Source: Fimenecus sp045613065 (GTDB lineage Bacteria; Bacillota; Clostridia; Oscillospirales; Acutalibacteraceae). Taken from it: 26,421 nucleotides of DNA. This document shows, one piece after another, positions 1 to 7,380 of the stretch. Every line of letters starts with the position of its first letter. The first letter of the stretch is position 1. The notes below the pieces were generated by a model. That model searched no databases. It was not told the origin of the DNA and worked only from the letters and a program-made list of their open reading frames with translations. The stretch is taken from NCBI GenBank assembly GCA_045613065.1, contig JAZLAH010000023.1:1-26421 (forward strand), in the 5' to 3' direction. Position numbers and translations under genes: made by a program.

Positions 1-852
1 AAGGGAAGACCAAGTGACAACCCACTTATTGTGCATATTGCAAAGATAGAGGATTTAGAGCCACTTGTTAAGGAAATCCCTGAAAAAGTAAAAATTATGG
101 CTGAAAGGTTCTGGCCCGCTGCACTTACAATGATTATGAAAAAGAGTGACAGGATTTCAGATGTTGTTTCGGGAAATCTTGACACAGTAGCAGTTCGGAT
201 GCCTGAAAATGAGTATGCGAGAGCAATAATCGAGAGTTGTGGTGTGCCACTTGCAGCACCATCAGCAAATCTTTCAGGTAGTCCAAGTCCTACAAACGCC
301 AAATACGTTTATGACGATATGAATGGTAGAATTCCACTTATCATTGATGGTGGAAACTGCGAAATCGGTGTTGAATCAACTGTTATTTCATTTGCAGAAG
401 AGCCACCAAGACTTCTTCGTCCCGGTGGTGTAACTCTTGAAGAAATGACAGAGCTAATCGGTGAAATTGTTGTTGATGATGCAGTACTTAACAAACTAGA
501 AGAAGGTGCTACAGCATCTTCACCCGGCATGAAATACAAGCATTATGCACCAAGTGCTGACATAACAATTATAAAAAGTGATTTTGACACTTTTAAGAAT
601 CTTTGCGAAAATGAAAATGCAACAGCATTATGCTTTGATGGTGAAGAAAAAACACTTAATTGTCCTGCTGTTACATACGGAACGGAATGCGACGGATATA
701 GTCAAAGTGCAAGACTCTTTGACGCACTTCGTGAACTTGACGAAATGGGTGCTGAAAAAGTTTATGCTCGTTGTCCGGACACAAAAGGTATGGGACTTGC
801 AGTATATAACAGACTCATCCGTGCAGCAGGTTTTAAGATAAAGGTGATTTAA
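1..852 (+). CDS. Threonylcarbamoyl-AMP synthase, Sua5/YrdC family (5'-truncated by window edge)
   Basis: Makes threonylcarbamoyl-AMP from threonine, bicarbonate and ATP, the first step of tRNA t6A37 modification in the cytoplasm. The reading frame is open from base 1 and enters at the KGRPSDNPL segment typical of YrdC domains, so about 55-60 N-terminal residues lie outside the window; the GTG at 31 is internal. 283 residues are visible. Seen: the APSANLSG motif, a GVESTV motif followed by LLRPGG, then the SPGMKYKHYAP linker that leads into the C-terminal Sua5 domain. The long Sua5 form is therefore present rather than the short TsaC form. The stop codon shares one base with the coaE start (TAATG), so the two are probably translationally coupled. 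Family assignment is firm; tsaC, sua5 and ywlC are all used as names. Confidence 0.93.
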   Translation, partial: KGRPSDNPLIVHIAKIEDLEPLVKEIPEKVKIMAERFWPAALTMIMKKSDRISDVVSGNLDTVAVRMPENEYARAIIESCGVPLAAPSANLSGSPSPTNAKYVYDDMNGRIPLIIDGGNCEIGVESTVISFAEEPPRLLRPGGVTLEEMTELIGEIVVDDAVLNKLEEGATASSPGMKYKHYAPSADITIIKSDFDTFKNLCENENATALCFDGEEKTLNCPAVTYGTECDGYSQSARLFDALRELDEMGAEKVYARCPDTKGMGLAVYNRLIRAAGFKIKVI

Positions 853-1442
853 TGAAAATTATCGGTTTGACGGGGCTTACAGGTGCTGGAAAAAGCACCA
901 TTGCAAGAAAACTTATGGCATACGGTTGTTATCATATTGACGCCGACAAGGTTGCCCGTGAAATTATAAATAGCAATGAAACTGTCAAGAATAAATTAAA
1001 AGAGCGTTTTGGTGAGGATGTTATCAATGCTGACGGCACAACTAACAGACCTCTTTTAGCAAGCCGTGCTTTTGCGAATGAGGAAAGCACAAACGCTTTA
1101 AATGAGATTACGCATCCTGCTGTTACTGAAGAAATCCAATCCATTATCAAGGATATGGATGAAATCGGCTATCGTGGTGTGATTATTGATGCAATTGCAC
1201 TTTTTGAAAGTGGTGAAGACAAACTCTGTGACTTTACTGTTGCCGTTATTGCACCTCGTGATATCCGACTTGAAAGAATTATGAAAAGAGATAACATTAC
1301 AGAAGAAAAAGCACTTGAGAGAATAAATGCTCAAAAAGATGAAAGCTTTTTCACAAGTCGTGCAGATTTCGTACTATGGAATTATCCTCCATATGATATA
1401 AATGTGGAAATTCGCCCTATTGTGGCACAAATTCAAATGTAA
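852..1442 (+). CDS. coaE: Dephospho-CoA kinase
   Basis: Catalyses the last step of coenzyme A synthesis, ATP-dependent phosphorylation of the 3'-hydroxyl of dephospho-CoA. The 196-residue length is normal for the family. Seen: a P-loop GLTGAGKS at residues 8-15, followed by HIDADKVAREI at 29-38, which matches the acceptor-site region of CoaE, and the ALERINAQ segment in the C-terminal part. The ATG overlaps the preceding stop by one base. The downstream aminopeptidase ATG lies 27 bases after this stop with no terminator between, so the three genes probably share a transcript. No anomalies seen. Confidence 0.95.
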   Translation: MKIIGLTGLTGAGKSTIARKLMAYGCYHIDADKVAREIINSNETVKNKLKERFGEDVINADGTTNRPLLASRAFANEESTNALNEITHPAVTEEIQSIIKDMDEIGYRGVIIDAIALFESGEDKLCDFTVAVIAPRDIRLERIMKRDNITEEKALERINAQKDESFFTSRADFVLWNYPPYDINVEIRPIVAQIQM

Positions 1443-1469
1443 ATTGACCTTTTGAAAGGAGCATATAAA

Positions 1470-2861
1470 ATGGATATTAATGAAATGAAAAAAGAACTTT
1501 TTTATGAGCCAAAACACGCTATGGAAACTGTTGATGAAGCAGTTGTAAAGGCTGCTGACGATTTCTGTGAAGGATACAAAAAGTATCTTGATTTTGCAAA
1601 AATCGAGCGTGAATCAGTTGAATTTTTCGTGGCAGAAGCTAAAAAAAGAGGCTATACAGAATTTGACAACACAAAGAAATACAATGTAGGTGACAAAGTT
1701 TACTTTAACAACCGTGGCAAGGCTATTATCCTTTGCGTAATCGGTAAAAAGAATATCAGTAAAGGTGTTAAAATCTCTGCTGCTCATATCGACTCACCTC
1801 GTCTTGACTTAAAACCAAACCCACTTTATGAGGATTCTTCACTTGCATATTTCAAGACTCACTACTATGGTGGTATTAAGAAATACCAGTGGACTGCTAT
1901 TCCTCTTGCACTTCACGGTGTTGTTGTTAAGGCAAATGGCGAAAGTGTAAAAGTTAATGTAGGTGAAGACGAAAATGACCCTCAGTTCTGTGTTACTGAC
2001 CTTCTCCCACATTTAGCACAGGACCAGATGAAGCAGACAATGAGTGATGGCATCAAGGGTGAACAGCTCAACATCCTTATCGGGTCCCGTCCATTCTCAA
2101 AAGATGAGGGTTCTGACAAGGTTAAACTTAACATTATCAAGATTCTTAATGAAAAATATGGAATTACTGAAGGTGATTTCTTAAGTGCAGAGCTTGAGCT
2201 TGTCCCTGCCTTCAAGGCTCGTGATATCGGTTTTGACAGAAGCCTTATCGGTGCTTATGGTCACGACGACAAGGTTTGTGCTTATCCTGCTGCACAGGCA
2301 ATTTTCAATGTTGAAAATCCTGAATTTACTTGTCTTACAGTTCTTACTGACAAGGAAGAAATCGGTTCTGACGGTAACACAGGTCTTAACTCATCATATA
2401 TGAAATATTTCATTTCTGACCTTGCTCGTATGGGTGGCGTTGAACCTTGGAGAGTTCTTTCAGCTTCTGAGTGTCTTTCTGCTGACGTTAACGCAGCATT
2501 TGACCCATCATTCCCTGAAGTGAGTGAAAGAAAGAACTGTTCATTCGTAAACAACGGTGTTGTTATTACAAAATATACAGGTGCTCGTGGTAAGAGCGGT
2601 ACATCTGATGCATCTGCCGAGTATATGGGTAAAATCCGTAGAATGCTCAATGCAAATGATGTTGTATGGCAGATTGGTGAACTTGGTAAAGTTGATGCAG
2701 GTGGTGGCGGAACAGTTGCTATGTACGTTGCTAACCTTGACATTGACACAATCGACCTTGGTGTTCCTGTGCTTTCAATGCATGCACCTATGGAAGTTGT
2801 TTCAAAACTTGACGTTTATATGGCATACAAAGCATTTAAAGTATTCTTTGAACAAAAGTAA
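1470..2861 (+). CDS. M18-family zinc aminopeptidase
   Basis: A cytosolic metallo-aminopeptidase of family M18 (aspartyl aminopeptidase/aminopeptidase I type), which removes N-terminal, often acidic, residues from peptides. About 463 residues. Seen: the metal-binding AAHIDSPRLD at about 104-113, a GHDDKV motif, DKEEIGSDGNTG carrying the catalytic/metal glutamates, and a C-terminal MHAPMEVVSKLD with the last metal histidine. The frame can be opened from a TTG at 1452, but GAAAGGA at 1454-1460 sits 9 bases before the ATG at 1470, so 1470 is the preferred start. It is the last gene before a strong hairpin terminator. The exact substrate preference cannot be read from the sequence. Confidence 0.92.
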   Translation: MDINEMKKELFYEPKHAMETVDEAVVKAADDFCEGYKKYLDFAKIERESVEFFVAEAKKRGYTEFDNTKKYNVGDKVYFNNRGKAIILCVIGKKNISKGVKISAAHIDSPRLDLKPNPLYEDSSLAYFKTHYYGGIKKYQWTAIPLALHGVVVKANGESVKVNVGEDENDPQFCVTDLLPHLAQDQMKQTMSDGIKGEQLNILIGSRPFSKDEGSDKVKLNIIKILNEKYGITEGDFLSAELELVPAFKARDIGFDRSLIGAYGHDDKVCAYPAAQAIFNVENPEFTCLTVLTDKEEIGSDGNTGLNSSYMKYFISDLARMGGVEPWRVLSASECLSADVNAAFDPSFPEVSERKNCSFVNNGVVITKYTGARGKSGTSDASAEYMGKIRRMLNANDVVWQIGELGKVDAGGGGTVAMYVANLDIDTIDLGVPVLSMHAPMEVVSKLDVYMAYKAFKVFFEQK

Positions 2862-2882
2862 ATTAATTTGAAATGCGAAATC

Positions 2883-2911
2883 AAGGCAGTCTTTCAGGAC
2901 TGCCTTTTGTT
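2883..2911 (+). terminator. Rho-independent terminator after the M18 aminopeptidase
   Basis: A perfect 9-bp stem pairs 2883-2891 with 2898-2906, with a 6-base loop, followed by the T-rich TTGTTTT on the plus strand. It closes the Sua5-coaE-aminopeptidase unit. On the minus strand the tract after the hairpin is not clearly T-rich, so it is a weak candidate for ending the opposing dpaB transcript. Confidence 0.88.
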
Positions 2912-3487
2912 TTACAATAATATGGGTTGTGGTTGTTGTTTTGTAGCAAGAACTTCTCTTACTGTATCGGGAATGTAACTGAAATCTGCCACAATAGAAT
3001 TTGGCTTATTTAAATAATCATCCTGCTCCATAGGTACAAAATAAATATTCTTACTATTCATAAGAAGTCCTATATTTTTCGCAGATGTACCAAGAGCGTC
3101 ATTTGTGGAAATAGCAATTATGACAGGACGTCTGTTTCTTAGATGTGCCTTTGTTGCAAGAGTAACAGATGTGTCACTTATTCCGTTGGCAAGTTTACCG
3201 AGAGTGTTGCCTGTACAAGGCGCAATAACTAAAATATCAAGCAATTCTTTAGGACCGATAGGCTCTGCACCTGAAATTGTATAAATTATGTTTTCCTTAC
3301 ATATTTCTTCAATCTGTTCATTGAAATCTCTTGCTTTTCCAAATCTTGTATCCGTTGTATATGCTGTATGTGACATAATTGGAATTACCTTATATCCATC
3401 ATCAACTAACTTTTTCATTTGTGGGATTACCTTTTTGAATGTGCAGAATGACCCACAAAGTGCAAATCCCACGGTTTCTTTGCTCAA
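2912..3487 (-). CDS. dpaB: Dipicolinate synthase subunit B (flavoprotein-like)
   Basis: With DpaA it converts dihydroxytetrahydrodipicolinate to dipicolinic acid (DPA), which is made in the mother cell and stored in the spore core. 191 residues. Seen: GFALCGSFCTF at residues 7-17, an IAPCTGNTLGKLANGISD segment in the middle and the following AISTNDALG, all typical of SpoVFB/DpaB and the phosphopantothenoylcysteine-decarboxylase-like flavoprotein fold. The start codon is TTG, chosen because a perfect AAGGAGG (3495-3501) lies 7 bases upstream and the next in-frame ATG would remove the conserved N-terminus. The gap to dpaA is 2 bases and its Shine-Dalgarno lies in the last dpaA codons. Confidence 0.93.
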   Translation of the reverse strand: MSKETVGFALCGSFCTFKKVIPQMKKLVDDGYKVIPIMSHTAYTTDTRFGKARDFNEQIEEICKENIIYTISGAEPIGPKELLDILVIAPCTGNTLGKLANGISDTSVTLATKAHLRNRRPVIIAISTNDALGTSAKNIGLLMNSKNIYFVPMEQDDYLNKPNSIVADFSYIPDTVREVLATKQQPQPILL

Positions 3488-3489
3488 TT

Positions 3490-4347
3490 TTATTCCTCCT
3501 TACGCAAGGTGTTGCATACTTTATTCCCTATTATCTCCCCTGCTGTTTTTGGCGTATATTTTCCTGGTAAAGAAAATGCTTTAACCACATCAATTGAATG
3601 GTTTCGTGCTTTTTCAAAATCAAGTCCATATGGTGCAGAGGCAAGTTCAATTATTTTACAACTTTTCTTCATATTCTTAATTGTATCCTCGTCTATAATA
3701 GGACTTGGCACAGTATTTATAACAATATCAAAATCATATGCTTTTATCGGCAACTGACTTAACGGTTCTGATTTGCATCCTTTTATCATGGCATCATCAC
3801 GTTGTGACATATTTCTTGCAAAAACAGTAACATCACAACAAAGAGCTGTCAGTAGAGATGCTGTTTCTCTGGCAACTTTTCCATAACCAGTAATTGCATA
3901 TTTACCTAAAGGTAAGGCAAAATCTATATGCTCTAAAAGTATTTTTAATGCTCCAAAGGCAGTAAGGATAGCATTTTTCTCAACAAACTCATTGTCATAA
4001 TAATCTACAAAGGGTATATCTGTTTCACGAAGTCGTGAAAGCAACTCACCTTTTATTATTCCACCAAAAACCATATTCCCTTTATCTAAAAGTGTCATAA
4101 GTCTGTCGATAGTAATCTCCCGTTTTGAAAAAGGCATTACAATAGTCTTGTCGTTTCGGGTTGCAGGTAAAGGCAGAATAATAACAGAGTCCTCACCTAT
4201 CATACCTTTAAGTTTATCTGTATCGTCATCCCAGTCAAAAAGTCCATAGGAGGAAACATCATATCCTTTTTCAACAAGATATTCCTTAAGGTATCTCTGT
4301 CTTTTATCTCCACCGATTATGACAATATTTCTTGTTTTCATAAACAT
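3490..4347 (-). CDS. dpaA: Dipicolinate synthase subunit A
   Basis: The dehydrogenase-like subunit of dipicolinate synthase (SpoVFA). 285 residues. Seen: an N-terminal IVIIGGDKRQ nucleotide-binding-like segment, the conserved VFGGIIKGEL region, a central ITGYGKVARETA Rossmann glycine motif, and near the C-terminus a LASAPYGLDF and LPGKYTPKTAGEI region characteristic of DpaA. Two close ATGs exist, at 4347 and 4341. AAGGTG lies only about 3 bases before the first but 8 before the second; an earlier AAGGTA would serve the first. The true protein may therefore begin at 4341. It lies upstream of dpaB in a two-gene operon and is divergent from murC. A sigma-K-like promoter precedes it, as expected for a late mother-cell gene. 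Confidence 0.94.
   Translation of the reverse strand: MFMKTRNIVIIGGDKRQRYLKEYLVEKGYDVSSYGLFDWDDDTDKLKGMIGEDSVIILPLPATRNDKTIVMPFSKREITIDRLMTLLDKGNMVFGGIIKGELLSRLRETDIPFVDYYDNEFVEKNAILTAFGALKILLEHIDFALPLGKYAITGYGKVARETASLLTALCCDVTVFARNMSQRDDAMIKGCKSEPLSQLPIKAYDFDIVINTVPSPIIDEDTIKNMKKSCKIIELASAPYGLDFEKARNHSIDVVKAFSLPGKYTPKTAGEIIGNKVCNTLRKEE
3495..3501 (-). promoter_or_regulatory. Perfect Shine-Dalgarno deciding the TTG start of dpaB
   Basis: Minus-strand AAGGAGG ends 7 bases before the TTG at 3487. It overlaps the last codons of dpaA and supports the non-ATG start. Confidence 0.85.
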
Positions 4348-4368
4348 TTCACCTTACCTTTATAGTAC

Positions 4369-4395
4369 TATGTTATGTTTTTTGAAGAAAATGGT
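4369..4395 (-). promoter_or_regulatory. Candidate sigma-K promoter of dpaA-dpaB
   Basis: On the minus strand, CATAACATA (4377-4369) matches the Bacillus sigma-K -10 consensus CATANNNTA exactly. An AC dinucleotide (4395-4394), the core of the sigma-K -35 element, lies 16 bases upstream. Transcription would start near 4362, giving a leader of about 15-20 bases that begins just before the dpaA ribosome-binding site. Sigma-K control of dipicolinate synthase is established in Bacillus; its use here is inferred from the match and position. Confidence 0.6.
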
Positions 4396-4404
4396 GATTA
4401 GGTG

Positions 4405-4433
4405 TTTAATTTTTTAAAAGAATATACTATAAT
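4405..4433 (+). promoter_or_regulatory. Candidate sigma-A promoter of murC-ung
   Basis: A consensus TATAAT at 4428-4433 is preceded at 17-base spacing by a weak -35, TTTAAT at 4405-4410. Transcription would begin around 4440, leaving a very short leader with GGTGAT as ribosome-binding site. The -10 is convincing; the -35 is poor. Confidence 0.5.
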
Positions 4434-4450
4434 ATAGAGTGGTGATAAAA

Positions 4451-5836
4451 ATGAATAATATTTCAAAGGCTTTAGAAACTGTAAAAACAATACATTTTAT
4501 TGGTATAGGTGGAAGTGGCATGTGTCCTCTTGCAGAAATTCTTCACAGCAAGGGATATACACTTCAAGGCTCTGACAATAACGAAAGTTCTATTGTTGAC
4601 CGTATTCGCAAAATGGGTATCAAGGTTATGATGGGACAACGTGCTGAAAATATCGAAGGTGCTGAAATGGTGGTTTATTCTGCTGCTATTTCAAAGGAAA
4701 ACCCTGAATTAAAAGCTGCACTCGAAAGTGGAATTCCAACATTCCAGAGAGCTGAACTTTTAGGTGAGATTTCTCGTCAGTTCAGTAATTGTATCGGAAT
4801 CTGTGGTACTCACGGAAAGACAACTGTTACATCATTGACTGTACAGACAATGATTGAAGCAGGGCTTGACCCATCAGCAGTTATCGGTGGTAAATTACCA
4901 CTTACAAACAGTTATGGTCGAGTTGGAAATACTGAAACTATCGTTATGGAATCTTGCGAATATCAGGATACTTTCCTTAAAATGAGTCCTGATGTTGCTG
5001 TTATTTTGAACATTGACGAAGACCATCTTGAATATTTCAAGACAATGGAAAATCTTATCTTAAGTTTCACAAAATTTGCTGATTCAGCTACAAAAGCAGT
5101 TATTTACAACGGTGATGACGAAAACACCCTTAAAGCCATCAAAGACATTAAGGGTAAAGAAATGATTTCATTCGGTTTTGATAATAAAAATGACTACTAT
5201 GCTGAAAATGTAGAAGAATATAAAGGTGCTTTCACAAAATTTGATGTGATGTACAAGGGTGAAAAATTAGGCAGCGTTGAACTTTCAATTCCTGGTATTC
5301 ACAATGTACTTAATGCTCTTGCAGCAGTTGCTTCTGCAATCTATTCTGGTGCAGAATTCAAAGATTGTGTTAAAGGTTTACAGGAATTTAAAGGTGCAGG
5401 TCGTCGTTTTGAAGACCTTGGCACATACAATGGAATCGATTTCGTTGACGACTATGCTCACCACCCTGCTGAACTTAAAGTTACTCTTGAAGCTGCTATG
5501 AAAATGGGATACAACACCGTTTGGGCTGTTTTCCAGCCATTCACATATTCAAGAACTGCTATGCATTTCGACGAATTTGTCGATGTACTCAAAATCCCTG
5601 ACAGATGTGTTATGACTGAAATTATGGGTTCTCGTGAAGTAAACACTTACGATATTTACACATCACAGTTAGCTGAAAAAATTCCTGATTCAGTATGGTT
5701 CAACACTCAGGAAGAAGTTGCCGAATACGTTGTAAAGAATGCAAAAGCAGGAGATTTAGTCCTCACAATGGGTTGTGGTGACATTTATAAATCTGCATTT
5801 ATGATGATTGAGAGATTGAAAAATGGTACAGTTTAA
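4451..5836 (+). CDS. murC: UDP-N-acetylmuramate--L-alanine ligase
   Basis: ATP-dependent cytoplasmic ligase that adds L-alanine to UDP-MurNAc, the first residue of the peptidoglycan stem peptide. About 461 residues, normal for MurC. Seen: an N-terminal HFIGIGGSGM at about 15-24 for the UDP-sugar-binding Rossmann domain, the ATP loop CGTHGKTT at 118-125, the IGGKLP segment, a central NIDEDHLEYF typical of Mur ligases, and a C-terminal DDYAHHPAE plus FQPFTYSRT. The frame could open at a GTG at 4439, but the ATG at 4451, about 6 bases after GGTGAT, fits the MurC N-terminus and is preferred. It overlaps ung by 14 bases and is divergent from dpaA. Confidence 0.95.
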   Translation: MNNISKALETVKTIHFIGIGGSGMCPLAEILHSKGYTLQGSDNNESSIVDRIRKMGIKVMMGQRAENIEGAEMVVYSAAISKENPELKAALESGIPTFQRAELLGEISRQFSNCIGICGTHGKTTVTSLTVQTMIEAGLDPSAVIGGKLPLTNSYGRVGNTETIVMESCEYQDTFLKMSPDVAVILNIDEDHLEYFKTMENLILSFTKFADSATKAVIYNGDDENTLKAIKDIKGKEMISFGFDNKNDYYAENVEEYKGAFTKFDVMYKGEKLGSVELSIPGIHNVLNALAAVASAIYSGAEFKDCVKGLQEFKGAGRRFEDLGTYNGIDFVDDYAHHPAELKVTLEAAMKMGYNTVWAVFQPFTYSRTAMHFDEFVDVLKIPDRCVMTEIMGSREVNTYDIYTSQLAEKIPDSVWFNTQEEVAEYVVKNAKAGDLVLTMGCGDIYKSAFMMIERLKNGTV

Positions 5837-6491
5837 TAACAGTTGGGACATTCTCTTAAAAGACGAATTTCAAAAGCCTTATTATCTCAATTTGAGAAAA
5901 TTTCTGGTTCAAGAATATAAAACTCATACCATATATCCCCATATGAACAACATATTTAATGCCCTTAAATATACTGACTACAAGGATGTTAAAGTTGTAA
6001 TTTTAGGACAAGACCCTTATCATCAGCCAAATCAGGCTCACGGTCTTTGCTTTTCTGTACAAAAAGGAGTAAAAGCACCTCCGTCACTTCAGAATATGTA
6101 TAAGGAAATTCACGCTGAATATGGATATCCTATTCCTGAACACGGTGAACTTACATATTGGGCAAAGCAAGGCGTGCTTATGATGAACACTGTCCTCACA
6201 GTAAGAGAGAGTCAGCCAAACAGCCACAAGGGAATGGGTTGGGAAATCTTCACTGATAATGTGATTTCTCTCCTTAATCAAAGGCCTGAACCAATGGCAT
6301 TTCTCCTTTGGGGTGCAAATGCTAGAGCAAAGACAAAAATCATCACAAATCCAAATCATTTGGTGCTGGAGTCGGCACATCCGAGTCCACTTTCTGCATA
6401 CAACGGATTTTTCGGCAACGGACATTTTAAACAAGCAAATGAATTTCTCCGTTCCCGTGATATGACAGAAATTGATTGGAAAATTGAATAA
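5823..6491 (+). CDS. ung: Uracil-DNA glycosylase, family 1
   Basis: Removes uracil from DNA to start base-excision repair. 222 residues, the usual length. Seen: the catalytic GQDPYH at residues 62-67 with the water-activating aspartate at 64, the PPSLQNM loop at 86-92, the LMMNTVLTV segment at 119-127 and the leucine-loop motif HPSPLSA at 186-192. The ATG lies inside the end of murC in another frame, overlapping by 14 bases, so expression is probably coupled to murC. A strong hairpin follows the stop. Function is firm. Confidence 0.96.
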   Translation: MVQFNNSWDILLKDEFQKPYYLNLRKFLVQEYKTHTIYPHMNNIFNALKYTDYKDVKVVILGQDPYHQPNQAHGLCFSVQKGVKAPPSLQNMYKEIHAEYGYPIPEHGELTYWAKQGVLMMNTVLTVRESQPNSHKGMGWEIFTDNVISLLNQRPEPMAFLLWGANARAKTKIITNPNHLVLESAHPSPLSAYNGFFGNGHFKQANEFLRSRDMTEIDWKIE

Positions 6492-6497
6492 AAAAAC

Positions 6498-6540
6498 AGA
6501 CCGAGCAGATTAAATTCTGTTCGGTCTTTGTTTTTTGTTT
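6498..6540 (+). terminator. Bidirectional terminator between ung and the glycerophosphodiesterase gene
   Basis: A 12-bp stem with one G-T wobble pairs 6498-6509 with 6516-6527 around a 6-base loop. A T-rich tract follows on the plus strand and a run of six T follows on the minus strand, so the hairpin can end both converging transcripts. Confidence 0.88.
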
Positions 6541-6546
6541 ATTATA

Positions 6547-7380
6547 TTATTTGGTCAACCTGTTCGTTGTGAAATTACGAATTCCTAAATCGTATAATTC
6601 CTTATAGATTTTGAGGCTATCAACTGTCCATGATGCAAGTTTAATATTTTCATCCTGTGCTTTTTTAATCATTTCTGCATCATAATTTTTACAGTTGAAG
6701 GCGATTGCATAATTCTTTTCAAGACATGTTTTAATCACTTCATCTGTTATCTCGTGTGTTAGATACCAAATTTCAATCTCACTATCCAAATCACGAATAC
6801 CCTTTAGAATATCTACATCAAATGAAATGATAATCGCTGACTCTCTCATACCCTTGAACTTATCAAGTGCAGTAAAGATTTTATCAAGACAGTCGTTATT
6901 GCCACTTTTTATTTCAATTTGAGGTATTATTTCGTATTCATCACAAATTTTAAGATATTCATCGAGTGTGATTAACTTTTGATTTGGATAATCTTTCGAA
7001 TGATATCCACCGTCAAGGGTAAATTTCATCAGTTCATCATATGTCATCTGTGAAATCTCGCCCTTACCATTTGTCATTTTCTTAATGTCGCCATCGTGAT
7101 TAACTATCCACACCTGGTCCTTGGTCAGTTGAATATCACATTCAGCTGAAAAAAACTTTGCTTTGCCTGCCTCTCGAAACGCTGCCGCTGAATTTTCTGG
7201 CGCAATTGCTGAAAATCCACGATGTGCAACAAGATTTACACTTTCTGTCGGTAAACCCTCATCTGCAAGAGACAGTACTTTAGGTGGAATTTTGGCTCCG
7301 ATAAAGAACAGGTAAACTAACCCTATAGTAAGAATAAGAGCTATTAAGATTAATGATATAGTCAATTTCTTCTTTTTCAT
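6547..7380 (-). CDS. Membrane-anchored glycerophosphodiester phosphodiesterase
   Basis: A GDPD-family enzyme, which hydrolyses glycerophosphodiesters to glycerol-3-phosphate and an alcohol. 277 residues. Seen: a lysine-rich start and one hydrophobic helix at about 6-28, predicting an N-in membrane anchor with an extracytoplasmic catalytic domain. The core carries AHRGFS with H53 and R54, PENS with E62, the metal pair E80 and D82 in AECDIQL, and NHDGD with H95, followed by an IEIK motif, so the catalytic set looks complete. Its ATG shares one base with the stop of the GH38 gene (TAATG), and it is the last gene of the operon. Its natural substrate is unknown; teichoic-acid or phospholipid headgroup turnover is possible. 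Confidence 0.88.
   Translation of the reverse strand: MKKKKLTISLILIALILTIGLVYLFFIGAKIPPKVLSLADEGLPTESVNLVAHRGFSAIAPENSAAAFREAGKAKFFSAECDIQLTKDQVWIVNHDGDIKKMTNGKGEISQMTYDELMKFTLDGGYHSKDYPNQKLITLDEYLKICDEYEIIPQIEIKSGNNDCLDKIFTALDKFKGMRESAIIISFDVDILKGIRDLDSEIEIWYLTHEITDEVIKTCLEKNYAIAFNCKNYDAEMIKKAQDENIKLASWTVDSLKIYKELYDLGIRNFTTNRLTK

Noticed and set aside
2282..2749. A 155-residue open frame antisense to the aminopeptidase gene.
   Set aside because: It lies wholly within a well-supported gene, has no ribosome-binding site, and its composition is that of a shadow frame.
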